Source: Talpa occidentalis (Eukaryota > Chordata > Mammalia > Eulipotyphla > Talpidae). From it: a DNA stretch of 64,000 bases. Made by a program: the position numbers and the translations under genes. The notes below the pieces were generated by a model, which was not told the DNA's origin, did not search any database, and saw nothing but the letters and a program-made list of their open reading frames with translations. Each line of letters opens with the position of its first letter. Position 1 is the first letter of the stretch. Shown in pieces: positions 11,313 to 23,375 of the stretch. The stretch lies in NCBI RefSeq assembly GCF_014898055.3, contig NW_023603184.1, positions 117,046,615 through 117,110,614 on the forward strand. The letters are read 5' to 3'.

Positions 11313-13839
11313 AGAAATTGTAGACCCTCATAATCTGGGATATTGTGCAATGCAAAATACCTAAATATTTGTAGGTCTAGAATCTTGGTATTTGGATGCT
11401 ATGGAATCTTAGGAGCCTCTTGTGATGCACTGAACACCCTTACAGATGTGTGTGTATACATGTTTTATAAATACAATTCTACTATGACCTGTTGCAAAAG
11501 GCAAAATTTAATGAGATATAGACATGGATTTAGTTTCCTAAAATTCCTTCCTTTGGAGATAGTATTGCTTATTCTAGTAAAGACCTTAACTACTTGCCAA
11601 AAATTTATTTCCAGGTTTGGTCCTGATCAACAATAAGAAACATCAGTCAAGGGGCTTAAAGTCTGTCTTGTAAAAATACCCCAGATAGTTCTGATGCTTG
11701 TGATTTTGGGTTATGAGATTCCTGGTACTGGGTTATGAGATTCCTCTATCTAACCATTTCTCCTAATCTCTCCTTGTCTCTTGCCATCTATTACTAGGTA
11801 GACTAGCTCCCTGACTTCTGCTTGCTCCCCCTCATAATGACCCCAGAGCTAGCTGCCCTGCTGTTCTAAGTCCAGATCTTCCTCAACTCCTCTTCTTTAA
11901 AGTAACAAATGCAGCTAGCTATTACATCCATGAGTCTATGAGCAATAATATTCCCAAGCTACTTTTCCTATATCCAGCTTGGATGTGATGGTAAGTTAGC
12001 AGGAACCTTCAGATGTCAGGCATTCCTTGACCCTGGTAGTCTGCATGAAAAATTAATTCCATTTTAGAACAGCTTTGCCTCTTTTAAAAAAACAACACTC
12101 AGAGAATAGGCCTTGTTTCTGTTTGTGAGAGCCTTCTAAATGTAAAATCACAAGTATCTTGAGACCAACTTTTCCAAATCTCCAGACTTCCTTCATGGTT
12201 ATGTTAGATAACTAACAGAATAGCAGCAAGAACTCCCTGTGTGAAAGCAAATGAAGCATTCTCTGGATACAGGGATGAATAACACAGCTGAGAAAAGATG
12301 CAGATTATACCAATGACTATGATTGGCTCTGTTTTCAAATGGAATAAAGGGGTGCTGGTTCATCTCTACATGTTCAGCTAGTTTGTAGAAAAGATAAAGT
12401 CAAAAGAGAAGCTATAGGGACAGGAAAAAAGGCAAATAGAGAAAGGGAAATGAGTGGAAGCAAAATCAGCATTTATGGCATTGTGACAATTGAGAGATAA
12501 TGCTATAACAAATAGCAGCACTGGAGAGGGGAAAGCAGGGGTAGGACACCTCTCCAGTAAGGGCAGGACAATCACCTGTGCTTCTGAATTGCAGGATCTA
12601 AGAACAATGGCCATCATTGCTACTTCTGGTGCAGGTTGCATGGAAAATAGTTAAATAAATTTGGGAAAGAGTGAACTTAACAGTTAGATTAGTTTTTTTA
12701 TTGCTGGTTTTCTCAGACTCCTTAAAAACTAGCTTACATTGTAAGATGCCAAGAGGCGAGACATTTGTCTAGAAACCTCCTTCTTTGGAAGAACATTTTG
12801 TGAAACTATTACAGCAGACTCTACTTGGGACAACATTATATTAAGCCACATCTCTTTAGGTTTTTTCACATCACCACACACATAGAAAATGATCATGTTT
12901 GATTTTTAGAAAAACTGGGAAACAACTGCACAAAAACCACCCTGAAAGCTAAGGTGGATCAATGAGTTAACATACCTGTTAACCGTTCAGGGCAAAGGAG
13001 GAAGTTTTACATTAGACTGTGCATACTTGTTCAGGGTAGAAACTATTTATTGTTTTCTATAATATCTCCAGCAAATAGACTAAAGTCTAGTACAGAATGA
13101 GTAATCAGTAAGTAGCGTGAATAACTGAATGCATATTATAGGTATTTGGTGACCATTTGTAACTTGGTTTGGTGGCTTTCAATAGTGCCTCTTGTCAGTT
13201 GCACTTCAGTGATATATCCTTAACGATGCAGACAATCCTACTACACAGTAATAATGTAAGGTGCAATATGGCAAGAACTCTAGTCTACTTCATAGGATGT
13301 ATATATTCAGCATGACAGGACTAGACGCACAGGTAAGAGCCATATTTGCTCTGCACTGCAATATTTTTCAGTGAAAAGCAAAAAGGTTGGAGGGCAAAAA
13401 TGTGTTGCTAACCATAAAAGACAAGAAAGATATATAAAAATGACTTGAAAGTACAAGTATAGGCAATTGATGGGTTGATGAGTTTGCACATTTATCCTGT
13501 ATGATGTCATAGTCCAAAAGGACTGTTAGAAAATTTATAATGTAGGTTTGGATTCATTTACAAATTTGGAGTACTGCCATAGGCTGATGCCTGACCAAAT
13601 TAAAGTAAATGATTCTCGTTGAGAGTTAGAAATTATACTATCTCTTCTAATATACAGAGGTAAAACAAAATAATTTTAAGAAACAAATGTAAGTGGTTGT
13701 GTTGAGTAATCTGGAGGTTGGTTTGACATTGCAAATTAGCATTTTTTAGATAAAATTGATAATAAATTTTAAATAAAATTCTAGATAAAATTGACAATAA
13801 AATCATGGAATGAACTCTAAGAATTTTATAGCTTTTTTT

Positions 13840-14105
13840 TTTTTTTAAAAAAGATTTATTTATTTATTTATACAAGCATTGGGTACAGTCAGAGGCACGG
13901 GAGGGTGAGAGAATTCACCAGAGCCAGAGTGGACAGCAGAACAGGCAGAGTGACTGTACACTGCTGAAGGGAACAGCAGGCGGCAGGAGAGGTCTGCGCG
14001 CCACGTGGGACCCCTGCCTGGCGGCCGGGGATCGAACCAGCGCTGCAGAGGCTGTGGGCAGCCTCACAACCCAGCACTCAACCGCTGCGCCACGGGGGAG
14101 GCCCC
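13840..14105 (-). mobile_element. tRNA-derived SINE, copy 4
   Basis: On the minus strand it begins GGCCTCCCCCGTGGCGCAG, has B box GGTTCGATCCC, and ends with TAAATAAATAAATAAAT and an A-run. The flanks share ATAGCTTTT (13829-13837 and 14107-14115). Confidence 0.93.
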
Positions 14106-14299
14106 GATAGCTTTTATAAGAAGTAATTTCTGAACACAGCATAACCTTTGAACAGTTTAATGGTGTTGAAAAATTATTTTTTGATGATATTTTCAATTAT
14201 ATCTTGGTGCATGTTTGTTAATTATATCCAGTACCTTTTGTGTTTATTTATTTTTTTAATATTTATTTTGTGGTTTTTATTTTTTCCCCAGTCTTAATT

Positions 14300-14718
14300 A
14301 TTTTTTCTTTTCTTTTTTTATTATTCTTTTTAAATATTTTACATCATTGTTCATTTTTAAAGAATATTTGCTTTCTCCCACCCCCTCATGTGTAGTCCCC
14401 AGAGTTTCCTTCACCAATGCACCCGTGCACCATGACCTCAGTCCTCTATGCTCCTCCCTCTGATCCCCCTCCCTCCTTCTCCCCTGCAGGATGTCTCTGA
14501 TTTATAATTGTCCATTTTTGCTTTGTTGTGTTTTGTACTGTTATTATTTTTTTACACTGATGTCTTATTTGGTTCCCTTATATTCATGCTATAAGTGAAA
14601 AAATGCGATATTTTTCTTTTTCCTTCTGGCTTATTTCACTGAGCATAATTCCTTCTAGTTCCATCCATGTTGCTGCAAATGGCATGAGTTTATCTTTTTT
14701 GATTGCTGAAATAGGACT
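14300..14718 (-). mobile_element. LINE-1 3' end: last ORF2 codons plus 3' untranslated region
   Basis: Read on the minus strand, this begins SAIKKDKLMPFAATWMELEG, continues with LSEISQKEKEKYRIFSLIA and a stop, and then about 330 bp of 3' untranslated region and an A-rich tail. The untranslated region shares its TGGTGCACG..TGCA and CAGAGACATCCTGCAGGGGA segments with the element at 58483-58752, so both come from one L1 subfamily. That subfamily has a different 3' end from the copy at 39715. The left border in the A/T-rich stretch is approximate. It lies in the sense orientation relative to TMEFF2. Confidence 0.88.
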
Positions 14719-14941
14719 GCTATTGATGGCAGAATTGCTTCCTGTAGTAAAATTTTTAATGATGTGATAATCTATCATAGATTTCCATGTGTTCTCACTA
14801 ATTAACCAGTTATAGAGACATGATAATACAAATGAACAAATCTTTTTCATCCCCAATATGATGCTTATTCAAACTGTCAGTAAAACCTAATATCTAAGTG
14901 ATTATTTAGTAAAATAATAATTAAATATTTTGTTTTAGTAC

Positions 14942-15311
14942 TGAGTTGAATAGTATCTATCCAAGCTTCATGCCTACCAGGAACCTCGCAATGTGGACAG
15001 TTACTAATAAGATATAGTTCAGATGAGATCATACCAGATTAGAGTGGGCTTTAAATCCAATGATTAGTGTCCTTATAAGGCTACATACAGACACACAGCA
15101 GAAAACCATATAGTGGTGGTAGAGATTGTAGCTAAGTTGCTACAAACCTGGAAATGCAGGGTCATCAGAAGCTAGGAGACTATGAGCCTTTGGAAGAAGT
15201 ATGACTCTATCAACACATTATTTTCAGACTTTAGTCTTTAGAACTGTGAGATAATAAATTTATGTTGTTTTAAATCACTCATTGCATGTTGATACTAGCA
15301 AACTAATACAG
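14942..15311 (+). mobile_element. MaLR LTR of MLT1 type, near full length
   Basis: This is a non-autonomous LTR retrotransposon remnant. It begins TGAGTTGAATAGTATC. It contains the family's TGGTGTCCTTATAAG-like segment (here TTAGTGTCCTTATAAGG) and a GAAGCTAGGAG segment. It ends with AGAACTGTGAGATAATAAAT, then a TTGTTTTAA stretch and CAAACTAATACAG. No internal region or coding part is seen. The AATAAA near 15253 is the expected LTR polyadenylation signal. Confidence 0.8.
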
Positions 15312-16689
15312 TTACCATTTAACAACCAAATTTCTACTTGGATGAAATATACTTTTTAATAGTCCATATGGAATCAATGATAATGAGCTGAAAGGTTAGT
15401 TTCAGCTAGTATGTGACCTGGACAATCTTGGTTTATATTTTTATTCCCAACATAATTATTCATAATGTCTACCTTCACTCTCAAAAGTTTCCTTAGCTTG
15501 GGTGATAATTTATATGATCACCTTTGTTTAAATTTACTTTGAAATGTCTGTGGTTCATTGCATTTGCAACACAAAATTATGTTTTGAAGGTGTTGATGTG
15601 TCAAAGATGCTAATAGGTACAGTAAATAATTTTTGAGAGGACAAGAAAATTTTATGGAAGGGACTGCATTCATTTTGGATTTATAAATTCATCTTATAAG
15701 AAAGGGAGTTATCTTAGATTGTTCATTTTGTTATAGGACAAATGATGTTGCACTTTATCTTTATTAGAAAAAAGGCAAATAACCAAGAATCTCACTGACA
15801 TCAATGACCTTTTCAACAGATTCCAGTTCACACTGGGGTATGATTTCCCACACTAGCTCTATTTATATTCTTAGAATGCCCAAATAACTGATGTTCTTAT
15901 GGAATTCTGACTCATTAAGAAAATGCTAGCATTTATTTAGCATATTTTGTTTAAGAAGGATAGAAGCTAAGAGTAATCCATTAAGAAAATTTGAGCATTA
16001 AATGTTCTTGTATTTGAAGTGTTAAATGCAAATCTTTTTAATCTAGGGCAATTCTTCAAGTATTCTAAATTGCCTTGGATATTCTCCATTTCCAGTTTTG
16101 AACAATTGATTTGCTTCTGGCACTTCCCTAATTCCTAGTCAGTGATAACTTTGAGTGCAAAAAAAAATGTTCTAGAAATAGTTAAGGATGAGGTATGGGT
16201 CTTAACAGTACCTTTCCACTTGGACAGAATTTAGGGCTTGACATTAGTTATTAACTAAATAGCACTTTGTGGTCTCATGGTGTTAGTTTACCTTCTAACA
16301 GGTCTAACACACTTCCAGTGTATAATTTACACTCTCCAAGTACACAGTTAACCATTCAAGAAATCAATAGGGGCTATAAAACATGTACAAATTTGAATTT
16401 GGAAAGAGTCAAACACTTATTTTATCCATTAGAAATAAAACACTTGACATTTAGAATTGGGGCTTACAGAGAATCACTTATTTTGAAATAGAAAAAGTAC
16501 AAAATGACTATGTCCAGAGCGGGCAGTAGAGTATCACACAGATAAGTCAAAGTCCCTTGCTTTTGCTATAATTAACACTGACATTATCAACCCACAACTT
16601 TGGATTGGTGGTGTGTGACTATATAGGTCTTTGCATTCAGAGAAGGTTAGAAATGGATTTTTATTCTGAGGTGCCAAAATTCACTAGAC

Positions 16690-17270
16690 TATGGTACCTA
16701 ATTAATTCATCAATTTACTTAAAAATATTGATCAATCTCCTCTTATATGCCAAGTCCTATAGGTTAGGATGCACTGTGATAAGTCAAACAGACAGCTTCT
16801 CTGTTGAAAGGCATGCATATTAGAATGAGATGGGCAATATACAAAATCCAGCAAAACCCAAACATGTTAACTTGGAGATAATACAGGGAAAAACAGGTAG
16901 TCAGATATAAAAGAGTAGGTGGTGACCTAAAGAGGTGAGGAAAAACCTTTGAGTTAGGAAGGAAGGATGAGAAAGATCTGGCCAGATGAAGAGCAAGGAA
17001 GAGCCCCTGACTGGTGGGTGGCACATGGAGAAAGTCTCCAATGTAGTAAAGAGTGTTCCAGAAGCTAGTGTTGTGGCTCGAGCAGAGGGAGATGGGTGGA
17101 GTCAGAAGAGGGGCAAAATGTTTTAGAGAGCTCGGTGAGAGCCGTACTACATAGAACTTTGTATGTCATGCTAACGAGCATTGATTTAAAATGCAGTGGA
17201 AAGCAGTTTTGGTAGTTCCAGGCAGCCCTGGCAATATGGGAGTGGTAATGGATCATTGAGGAAAAGCAGA
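16690..17270 (-). mobile_element. L2 remnant
   Basis: From left to right this follows the antisense L2 3' region: TCTTATATGCCAAGTCCTAT, a long middle part, AGAACTTTGTATGTCATGCT, and GTAGTTCCAGGCAGCCCTGG near the end. Confidence 0.6.
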
Positions 17271-18082
17271 GGAAATAAGGAGAACAAAAAGGAGAGAATT
17301 ATAGCAACATGGCTGAAAAACAATGTCCCCATCTAAGACTTGGATAGTAGAAATAGAGAGAGGAAAAAAAAACTTACATTTCACATATATCTTAGAGGTG
17401 GGCTAAATATGACTTGCTCGTGTATTCCAAAATGGGAGTAGAGAATTAAATATAACTACGTTTGCATGGCTTGAGCATGTGGGCAGTGGAAGAGGAATAA
17501 TTAAACTCTAATGTATAAACATGACAGATATCTTGGATTATGATTTTTGAGGTATCATTGAAAATTCAATATACTCAAGTATAACTTGGGTTTACCTACA
17601 ACAAAATTGATGTTACCTGGAAGGAATCTATAGTCTAGAAGGAAAATTATTAGAGTGAAATATCTTTTAATAATGTAAAGCAAATTTGTGTATTAAATGG
17701 AAATATTCTGCTACGTGATATTTAAAGTGGGAGGAAGGGCATTTATAATGGTCTATGAGGAATTTGGAGATATAACTTTAAAAACAAGATTTCAATAATG
17801 AAATGAAAGATTATGAGGAAACCATCAGTGAGGAATGCTTTTAAGCAAAGCAATTTCTCTACTTTTCAAAATATTATCAGAAGAAAATAAGAGTTCTTTA
17901 AAGATAAGAAGTTGATAAATATGCACTCTTCATTTTCTATTATATAACATAGGCTCTAGGTTGTAAAAGAAAGTATTAAATCATATTGTTATTTTAATTC
18001 AATGATCTAGAATTTTCAGTTTTTTGTAACTATTTAATTTATTTGGAACTGTAACATCCCAAGTGTGAGGAAAGTTGAAGGA

Positions 18083-18087
<5 letters not shown>

Positions 18088-18113
<26 letters not shown>
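18088..18113. repeat. (TG)n microsatellite
   Basis: About 13 uninterrupted TG units. Confidence 0.95.
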
Positions 18114-18219
18114 ATTTTTCCCTTGGTATATTAGCAGGTGGAGACCAGAAATATTCAATGTTTCCCTTATGTCACACAGTGGATTAAAGCAGAAAACTAG
18201 TTCCACTGCCATGTGTTTT

Positions 18220-18335
18220 CATTTATAAAATAAACTTTTTATTTTAGTAGAGTCTGGATTAATAGGAAAGTCACAATGATAATAAGGATATTCCCATATA
18301 CCCACTCCCCACTGTTTCTCTGTGTTCTTCTTTTT
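18220..18335 (-). mobile_element. Possible old LINE-1 fragment
   Basis: The stretch with ATAAACTTTTTATTTTAG and ATTCCCATATACCCACTCC resembles an antisense internal or 3' segment common in old mammalian L1s. It is short and diverged. Confidence 0.35.
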
Positions 18336-18818
18336 ATCTGGTGTTTTCTTCAGATTTTTCAATGGTAAGGAATTGTCTTACAGTGGCACATGTAGAGTTA
18401 GGGGGGAAATGAAAGAGGCAGTCATCTGGATAATTCCAGGCCAGAAAACAATTTTGTCTGAAAGATATAGATAATTGAGACAGAAATGTTCTTTGCCTGG
18501 AGAGAGCCCTGTGATTGCCTTCCTCCTCCACTTCTGTTTGTAGGTAGAGTTATAACCACAGGTGTTTCACTGCTAGTAGGAAACAGTATATCATTCAATG
18601 TGAAGAATGTGGGTTTCTTGAGAGGGTTAAATTGCTTAGTTCTATATTTTTTTCCTTAAAAATAAAGTACATTGGGTATTTTTCATTATAAAAGCAATTC
18701 ACATTGATTTAAAAATCCTAGAAATTATTAAAAGTTAAGGAAGGATAGAAAGTACTCGTTGTTTACAACCTAAACAAAACCACAATCAGCATTCAATTTA
18801 CTTGCTTCCTATCTTTTT

Positions 18819-19090
18819 TTTTTTTAAAGATTTTATTTATTTATACAAGAACTGGGGTGCAGGTCAGAGGCACGTGGGTGAGTTCTCTCAGAGAATCTCT
18901 CAGACAGAGCAGGGAACAGAACAGGCAGACAGACCAAAGACACTGCTGAGGGGAGAAGCGGGCGAGGCAGGAGAGGTCTGCCACACCATGTGGGTTTCTC
19001 CCTGGCTCGCCGGGAATCGAACCTGCACTGCAAAGGCTGTGGACAACTTCACAACGCAGGGCTCAACCCACTGAGACACCGGGGAGGCCC
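18819..19090 (-). mobile_element. tRNA-derived SINE, copy 5
   Basis: On the minus strand it begins GGGCCTCCCCGGTGTCTCAG, has B box GGTTCGATTCC, and ends with a TAAATAAA tail. The flanks are TGCTTCCTATCTTTTT (18803-18818) and TGCTTCCTGTCTTTTT (19091-19106), a 16-bp duplication with one mismatch. Copy 6 follows about 75 bp away in the same orientation. Confidence 0.94.
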
Positions 19091-19165
19091 TGCTTCCTGT
19101 CTTTTTACTATGTGCATTGTCTGGGTATGTTTACTTAAGTTAGATCATGCATATAATTTTTTTTT

Positions 19166-19456
19166 ATTTATTTATACAATCACTGGGTACAGTCAGAAGT
19201 GCAGGAGGGTGAGAGAATTCACCAGAGCCAGAGATGGGAACAGAGCAGGCAGACTGATGAAATACACTGCTGAGGGGAGCAGCGGGCGCAGCAGGAGAGG
19301 TCTGTCGCACCATGTGGGACTCTCACTGGCTGCCCGGGATGGAACCGGCACTGCAGAGGATCAAACCGCCACTGCAGAGGATCGAACCGGCGCTTCAGAG
19401 GCTGCAGGCAGCTTCACAGCCCAGCACTCAACCACTGCGCCACCAGGGGAGGCCCA
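19166..19456 (-). mobile_element. tRNA-derived SINE, copy 6, with triplicated B-box segment
   Basis: On the minus strand it begins GGGCCTCCCCTGGTGGCGCA and ends in a TAAATAAAT tail. The 21-bp segment that holds the B box occurs three times in a row (19338-19400). The flanks share CATATAATTTTTTTT (from 19150 and from 19457), a probable target-site duplication that merges with the A/T tail. Confidence 0.92.
19338..19400 (-). repeat. 21-bp B-box unit repeated three times in SINE copy 6
   Basis: The units are 19338-19358, 19359-19379 and 19380-19400. On the minus strand each reads CTCTGCAGTGCCGGTTCGATC or a close variant, so the copy carries three B-box-like GGTTCGA/GGTTTGA/GGTTCCA motifs in tandem instead of one. 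Confidence 0.92.
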
Positions 19457-20329
19457 CATATAATTTTTTTTTTAAGCTACATCTCAGATCATGTTTAAAT
19501 GCTGCTCTCAGTTAGCAGGACAATCAAATAGTTCAGCATCAGACATGTGTAAGTAGGCCATTTATTGTATCTGGAGAGGAACTAGTTATTGGAATGTTAT
19601 GTTAGATGGGCCAATCCTTGATGGTACAGAATTTAAGATAACATAGGTCAGAAAGTAAATGCTGCAAACTTTCAAAAACTAGCATGGCATTCATGTTATC
19701 AATAAGTCAACTGAAACATTCTTTACAATGAAAATTAGAAGACTAAATTTTCACCAGTAGTGTAATATTATGTACTTGTAGTATACTAGTGATAATGGGT
19801 TATCAAACTAGAAAAAATTATGAATAGTTTTGATGACATAGATAGTAAGATAATAAAATATATATGAAAAACCTAAAAACCTGGGAGAAATTGAGGTAAA
19901 GTTCTATAATAAATTTATTTTTTATTAGAAAAACATGCACAAGTTGAAAAATAAAGTTCATCAAGTGATCTTCTCTGTGGGGAACCGGGACTAAAAAGGA
20001 ATGATTAGGTCTTTGAATTTAAGATTTACCTTTGATCAATTTAGTCTGCATATAATTAAAACTTTTTATCTCTAACTAACAAATTTTTATAGCAAAAATA
20101 TGCAATCTTACTGTCTTTACCTTATTAAAACTCTATTATTCACTCTTTTATGTCCCTGTACTATCTTTAGGAAACAGATTCTCCAGTTTCTAAACTTGAT
20201 TGAGTGTATTTCCATGCCCTAGGAGTTTCACAATTTTTTCTCTGACAGTTGGCAGAACTAGGGATGGGCTAATTGCTTTTGAGGGTCAGACCTTCTTTTA
20301 TCTTTATTTATAATGTTTTATTGTTTTTA

Positions 20330-20600
20330 GGTTATAGGAGCAAGCGCTACCTTGTCCTGACTCTGGTGAGCAGTGTCGAGACAGCCCTTTCGGAGCCCCC
20401 CCAGACTTGAACACACACAACATTGGGGTTCTTTGTCTGAACTGGGAACAATGAATCTTCCACACCTATTAAAGATCAGTTTACATAGAGAAGATGAAGT
20501 ATGCCCAGCAGAGAAACAGCTTTGCCGAGACTCAAGATCCCATCTGTCTTGTTACTAAACAAAGTCGGACCCATAGAAGCCTTTTATCATCTTTACAAGC
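20330..20600. other. Unassigned GC-richer island in AT-rich intron
   Basis: The block has CpGs (AAGCGC, GTCGAGA, TTTCGGAG, GCCGAGA, GTCGGAC) unlike its surroundings. Read on the minus strand, AATAAA-type signals follow at its downstream edge (20299-20330). It could be a fragment of an LTR or of a retrocopied transcript. I do not recognise the protein or the family. Confidence 0.3.
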
Positions 20601-20844
20601 TAGGTCATTCCAAAGAAATTAGGAGGAAAATATAAGCATGAAGTGCTTTAGGCATAATCATTTCTCTCTTATTCTCTAAATATTTCTTAGTATTACTGAG
20701 GGGTATTGAACATAAGACATATTTGCTGTAGTCTATAATACACAACTGATATGTGAGCCAAATACTTTTGATAGTACTAAATTTTTGGTAATGCTGGAAA
20801 TTATTGCACTTTTCCTTGAAGTTGTATCAAATTTAGCTCAAAAT

Positions 20845-21060
20845 CTAGCTCCAGTAGCTACCAGTGTGAGACTCAGCACAAGTCACATACCCCTTTTGGT
20901 TTAGTTTCCTTATCACTGGAATGTGGATGAAAACAGTATTTGCATTGCAAGGTTATGGTGAGGAGTAAATGAGAATACTCATCTAAAATCTTCCAAACAA
21001 TAACTACCAAAAAATAAGCACTTAAGTGTTTTAGCCATTACTTATTGTCATCATATGTCC
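20845..21060 (+). mobile_element. MIR remnant
   Basis: CAAGTCACATACCCC, TTAGTTTCCTTATCACTGGA, and GTGAGGAGTAAATGAGAATA match the sense MIR core and 3' part. Confidence 0.7.
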
Positions 21061-21534
21061 TCGTAGTCATGTTTTGAAACAAAGGAATCAAACAACAAAA
21101 CAAGAGACTAGACATGAACATTCTCTGTCCTTTCAGGCCACTTTGCTTTCATTTTCATGGGAACTCACATCTGTGGAGAAACATTCGGGCTGATGCCTAA
21201 AGATGTTGTTCAGCTGAGAGAAAAATGTCAACTTTGGAAAGGAGAGCTCTGAGCTCAGATCTCAGCATGGCCATGGCTATTTAATGTTAATGGTCTCTAG
21301 CAGATTACTTCACTTTTCAAAGCTTCTGTTTCCTCATCAAAAATAAGGAAACATAAAAGCAAACAAGCAAACACAATGTGACGTGATGACTGGTCAAAGA
21401 TAGAGGCCAAAGAGCACATATAAGAACTCAGGCCCAGACTCCAGGGTAAAGGTGAGGAGCACATGGCCCGTTGTCACGTTTTATAAATGACTGAAATGAT
21501 GGTACTATCTGTTAACATTGTGAGACAATAAGAT

Positions 21535-21695
21535 TGCAGATGTGGGAGCTTGACTGTCTTGGGTTAATATTGTTTTTCCTTCCTAACCCTGTGACTACAG
21601 CCAAGTTATTTAACCTTTGTGAAGTCCATAAAACCTTTATAACAATGTCTGGCATGCAATAAGTACTCAGTAGGTAATAGCTGTTTTAAACTGAT
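21535..21695 (+). mobile_element. MIR remnant
   Basis: GCCAAGTTATTTAACCTTTG and TGTCTGGCATGCAATAAGTA-CTCAGTAGG fit a sense MIR with a central deletion. A further weak MIR-like piece lies at about 21240-21345. Confidence 0.6.
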
Positions 21696-22159
21696 ATGAG
21701 TAATAAGTAAATGAGGTTGTAAATGTAAAGAAGCATTTATTTAGCACAGCATGTAGTAAATGCTCAGTAAACCAAAGTGACTGTTATAATCACAGTCATT
21801 CCCAGAGGAAGGATATCTAAACTGTGACATGAAATCGCAAAAAATTAAACCTTTGTTAAAGGGATGCTTTGAAGATTATGATTTCAAACTTTGAACTAAA
21901 GTGATAGACACTAGGGAATCACTATATAATAATTCCCTGAAAAAACATTTAGTGACTATTTTTGCCTGTTATACATAACAATGACAATAATAAAAAAACT
22001 CTTTACACTTTTTAAAAAATTAGGCAAATGAAAGAAATATGAGACTATTCCATGTTGGAACCAGAAAGTGGCTCTTAAAGAACTGGAAATTTCTGGAGCA
22101 CAGAGAGTAAAACAGATGAGGATAAAGGACAAGGACTAAGGAGGGTGGCACATGCTATG

Positions 22160-22300
22160 AAAGCTATTGTACCATCCTGTTTTGAAGCAGGCACCCACGG
22201 CCTGGGCCTGTGATGTATGTGGTGCCCCCACTCTTGGGGAAGCTGCCTCGCCAGCAGGATCGGCAGCTGCACTGCATGCTTGCCTTACCCAATTTTTGAG
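22160..22300. other. Unassigned GC-richer island
   Basis: About 140 bp of GC-rich sequence (CACGGCCTGGGCC, CCTCGCCAGCAGGATCGGCA) lies in AT-rich intron. A short plus-strand frame runs through it (22167-22421), but no known domain is visible. The origin is unknown. Confidence 0.25.
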
Positions 22301-23119
22301 TTTGTGCCACTACTGGCACTTTATGGAAAGGATTCAGTTATATTCAGTAGTAGATTTTTGCAAGCGCCCTGGGCAGCTAAAGAAGGAGGCCTTTATAAAA
22401 GCCAGAGAGGAAAGATTATAGGGTCAGTAAAGATACACTTCATTTTGACAGTCTACCAAGGAGACAAAAGCCATGGTGTCTCTATCTCTAATAAAATAAT
22501 CTCTCTTCCACGAGCTCTTATAAAAGAAATGGAATTGTTTCTTGGCAAAACAAATACATATCAGGTTTAGGTCTTTTTTCAAACCAAAGGCAATATTAAA
22601 AGTATAATCCAAATCACTTCTTAATAAATCAAATCTTATGACTTGAAATATCATCTCATCTCTTAGACATATTGCTAACTCAATATGGCCTATTATGTTG
22701 GAAACAAGTTTGTTACAATAACATCCCTATTCCTCCTTTTAAAATAACTTTGTTTTTATGCTTGATGGAATGAAATTCTACAATACATTAGAAAAAAGCT
22801 AGATTCATTCATTGTAACAGTATATTATAATTGCTCATCTTCCTTTTATCATTAATAACAGAAGATTGGAGTAAAAACATACTAATATCTACCAGATGTT
22901 CAAGAAAACATAAATATCTTCACATGTCAGCATATTTTAGCAAAAAGTCAACAAATTTTTCTCTACTTCTTTTTCCTCTTTTAGTTTTCTGAACATGTTC
23001 TTTGATATGATATTTTTAATCCTCATTAGGGATTTGGTTTTGGTTCCTTTCATATCTGCCACAAGACAGTGACTGTGTAGTGCAAATGTAGCCAGCTCAC
23101 ATCTGCTACCTTTCCCTAT

Positions 23120-23375
23120 CACTCTGTGCTAAGAGGCTGGCTGGTGTAATGGAAGAGGTCAGCCAGTTTTGCCGCCAAGGAGATATCAGTTCACACGTAG
23201 TCTCAGCTTCTTAATAGCTAGGTGACCTTGGGAGAATGGCTTAAACTCTCTGAGCCTAAATTTCTTTATCTTTACAGTAGTGATAATAATTCTTTCATTA
23301 AAGGGTCATTTCAAAGAGAAGCACTAATAAAGTGCCAAGCAGTCAGCGGTATTCAATAAAAAGTAGCAATTATAT
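23120..23375 (+). mobile_element. MIR remnant, nearly complete
   Basis: The order GGCTGGCTGGTGTAATGGAA, TAGGTGACCTTGGGAGAATG, CTCTCTGAGCCTAAATTTCT, and AAAGTGCCAAGCA matches MIR over most of its length. Confidence 0.75.

Noticed and set aside
18990..19463. 157-codon plus-strand frame
   Set aside because: It runs across two antisense SINE copies; the same kind of frame recurs in other SINE copies (48258, 55090, 62162), so it is a repeat artefact.
20373..20558. 61-codon frame in the island at 20330
   Set aside because: No known protein similarity that I can recognise; too short to call a gene.
22167..22570. Two overlapping plus-strand frames (84 and 117 codons) over a GC-rich block
   Set aside because: No recognisable domain and overlapping frames; kept only as an unassigned island, not as a gene.
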